Assembly: GCA_030690515.1 (NCBI GenBank)
Contig: JAUYGP010000519.1
Span: forward strand, 1-5,984
Length of the DNA: 5,984 nt
Reading direction: 5' to 3'
DNA from: Giesbergeria sp.
Lineage (GTDB): Bacteria > Pseudomonadota > Gammaproteobacteria > Burkholderiales > Burkholderiaceae_C
Position 1 is the first letter of the stretch. Each line of letters starts with the position of its first letter. Position numbers and translations under genes: made by a program. Below, piece after piece: positions 5,599 through 5,984 of the stretch. The notes under the pieces were generated by a model. That model did no database searches and had not been told where the DNA came from. It saw only the letters and a program-made list of their open reading frames with translations.

Positions 5599-5984
5599 CA
5601 TGGCCCGTCTGTCCTGGCGCTACCTGTGGTCGCGCCCGCTGGCCGCCGCGCTCAACCTGCTGCTGCTCAGCCTGGGGCTGGCCACCATCACCCTGGTGGT
5701 GCTGGCAGCGGCGCAGCTCGACCAGGCGTTCGAGCGCGACCTCAAAGGCATCGACCTGGTGGTGGGTGCCAAAGGCAGCCCGCTGCAGCTCATCCTGGCG
5801 GGCGTGTTCCACATCGACACCCCCACCGGCAACATCCCCTTGCAGGAAGTGCAGGCCCTGCAGCAGCACCCGCTGGTGGCGCAGGTGATTCCGCTGAGCC
5901 TGGGCGACAGCCATGCGGGCTACCGCATCGTGGGCACCACGCCTGACTACGTGAAGCACTACGAGGCCACGCTGGCCGAAGGCG
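5582..5984 (+). CDS. ABC transporter permease, FtsX/MacB type, N-terminal part, cut at the window edge
   Basis: The visible 134 residues begin MKQIAYMARLSWRYLWSRPL and continue into one strong transmembrane helix (about 21-44, ALNLLLLSLGLATITLVVLA). A periplasmic MacB-like domain follows, starting LDQAFERDLKGIDLVVGAKG (46-65) and including SPLQLILAGVFHIDTPTGNI (66-85). This GAKGSPLQL...HIDTPTGNI block is a strong family mark of permeases paired with this ATPase type. Relatives have about 400-430 residues and four membrane helices, so about two-thirds is missing. The ATG at 5582 is two bases after the ATPase stop, with only a weak GAG upstream; a second ATG at 5600 (MARLSWRY) is an equally good or better protein start, since the six preceding codons look repeat-derived. 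MacB-fold permeases usually drive mechanical work or extraction in the periplasm; a part in zinc acquisition is inferred from the Zur-like regulator. Confidence 0.92.
   Translation, partial: MKQIAYMARLSWRYLWSRPLAAALNLLLLSLGLATITLVVLAAAQLDQAFERDLKGIDLVVGAKGSPLQLILAGVFHIDTPTGNIPLQEVQALQQHPLVAQVIPLSLGDSHAGYRIVGTTPDYVKHYEATLAEG

Noticed and set aside
5216..5959. 247-codon minus-strand open frame opposite the ATPase end and the permease
   Set aside because: It is antisense to the ABC transporter genes and crosses the repeat; no domain is recognisable.
1..5984. Mobile element, phage, CRISPR or toxin-antitoxin content
   Set aside because: No transposase, integrase, spaced direct repeats, attachment-site duplications or small toxin-like gene pairs were seen; base composition is even apart from the promoters and the repeat near 5535-5598.

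Overview
The window is GC-rich (roughly two-thirds G+C) and densely coding. Proteins and codon use suit a betaproteobacterium, most likely a Comamonadaceae member of the Acidovorax/Comamonas/Variovorax type. That placement is inferred from protein style and from a degenerate intergenic repeat near 5535-5598, not from any marker gene. I see no rRNA, tRNA, CRISPR array, insertion sequence or phage gene.

Left block (1-3013, minus strand). This is a tripartite drug/solvent-type efflux operon transcribed right to left: a TetR-family repressor (2279-2956), then a periplasmic membrane-fusion (adaptor) protein (1089-2270), then the inner-membrane RND pump, cut by the window edge (1-1070). Gaps are only 8 and 18 bases. 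In front of the repressor is a good sigma70-type promoter (TTGACC, 17 bases, TACATT). A 22-base imperfect palindrome overlaps its -10 box and the expected transcription start. The layout therefore suggests a self-repressed operon with the repressor as first gene, induced when a ligand binds it. No outer-membrane channel gene is visible; it could lie beyond position 1.

Middle block (3118-4368, plus strand, divergent from the efflux operon). A protein with an FmdE-like His-x-Cys-Pro motif is followed after 30 bases by msrA, a methionine sulfoxide reductase. Spacing and orientation suggest one transcript. The FmdE-like protein has no known role here.

Right block (4380-5984, plus strand). A Fur-superfamily metalloregulator, most Zur-like at its C-terminal HGLC-x-x-C motif, overlaps by four bases (ATGA) with an ABC-transporter ATPase. 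Two bases after the ATPase begins a MacB/FtsX-type permease, cut by the window edge. A 23-base inverted repeat with GCAA/TTGC cores sits just before the regulator gene and is a plausible Zur operator, enclosed by a second perfect 9-base inverted repeat. Together this looks like a zinc-responsive, self-regulated operon for an unconventional zinc transport system, resembling the ZrgABCDE-type and PA4063-PA4066-type loci rather than ZnuABC. This is the most interesting part of the window. The periplasmic partner that would test the idea should lie just past position 5984. A degenerate palindromic repeat appears to have supplied both the last ~13 codons of the ATPase gene and the first codons of the permease gene.
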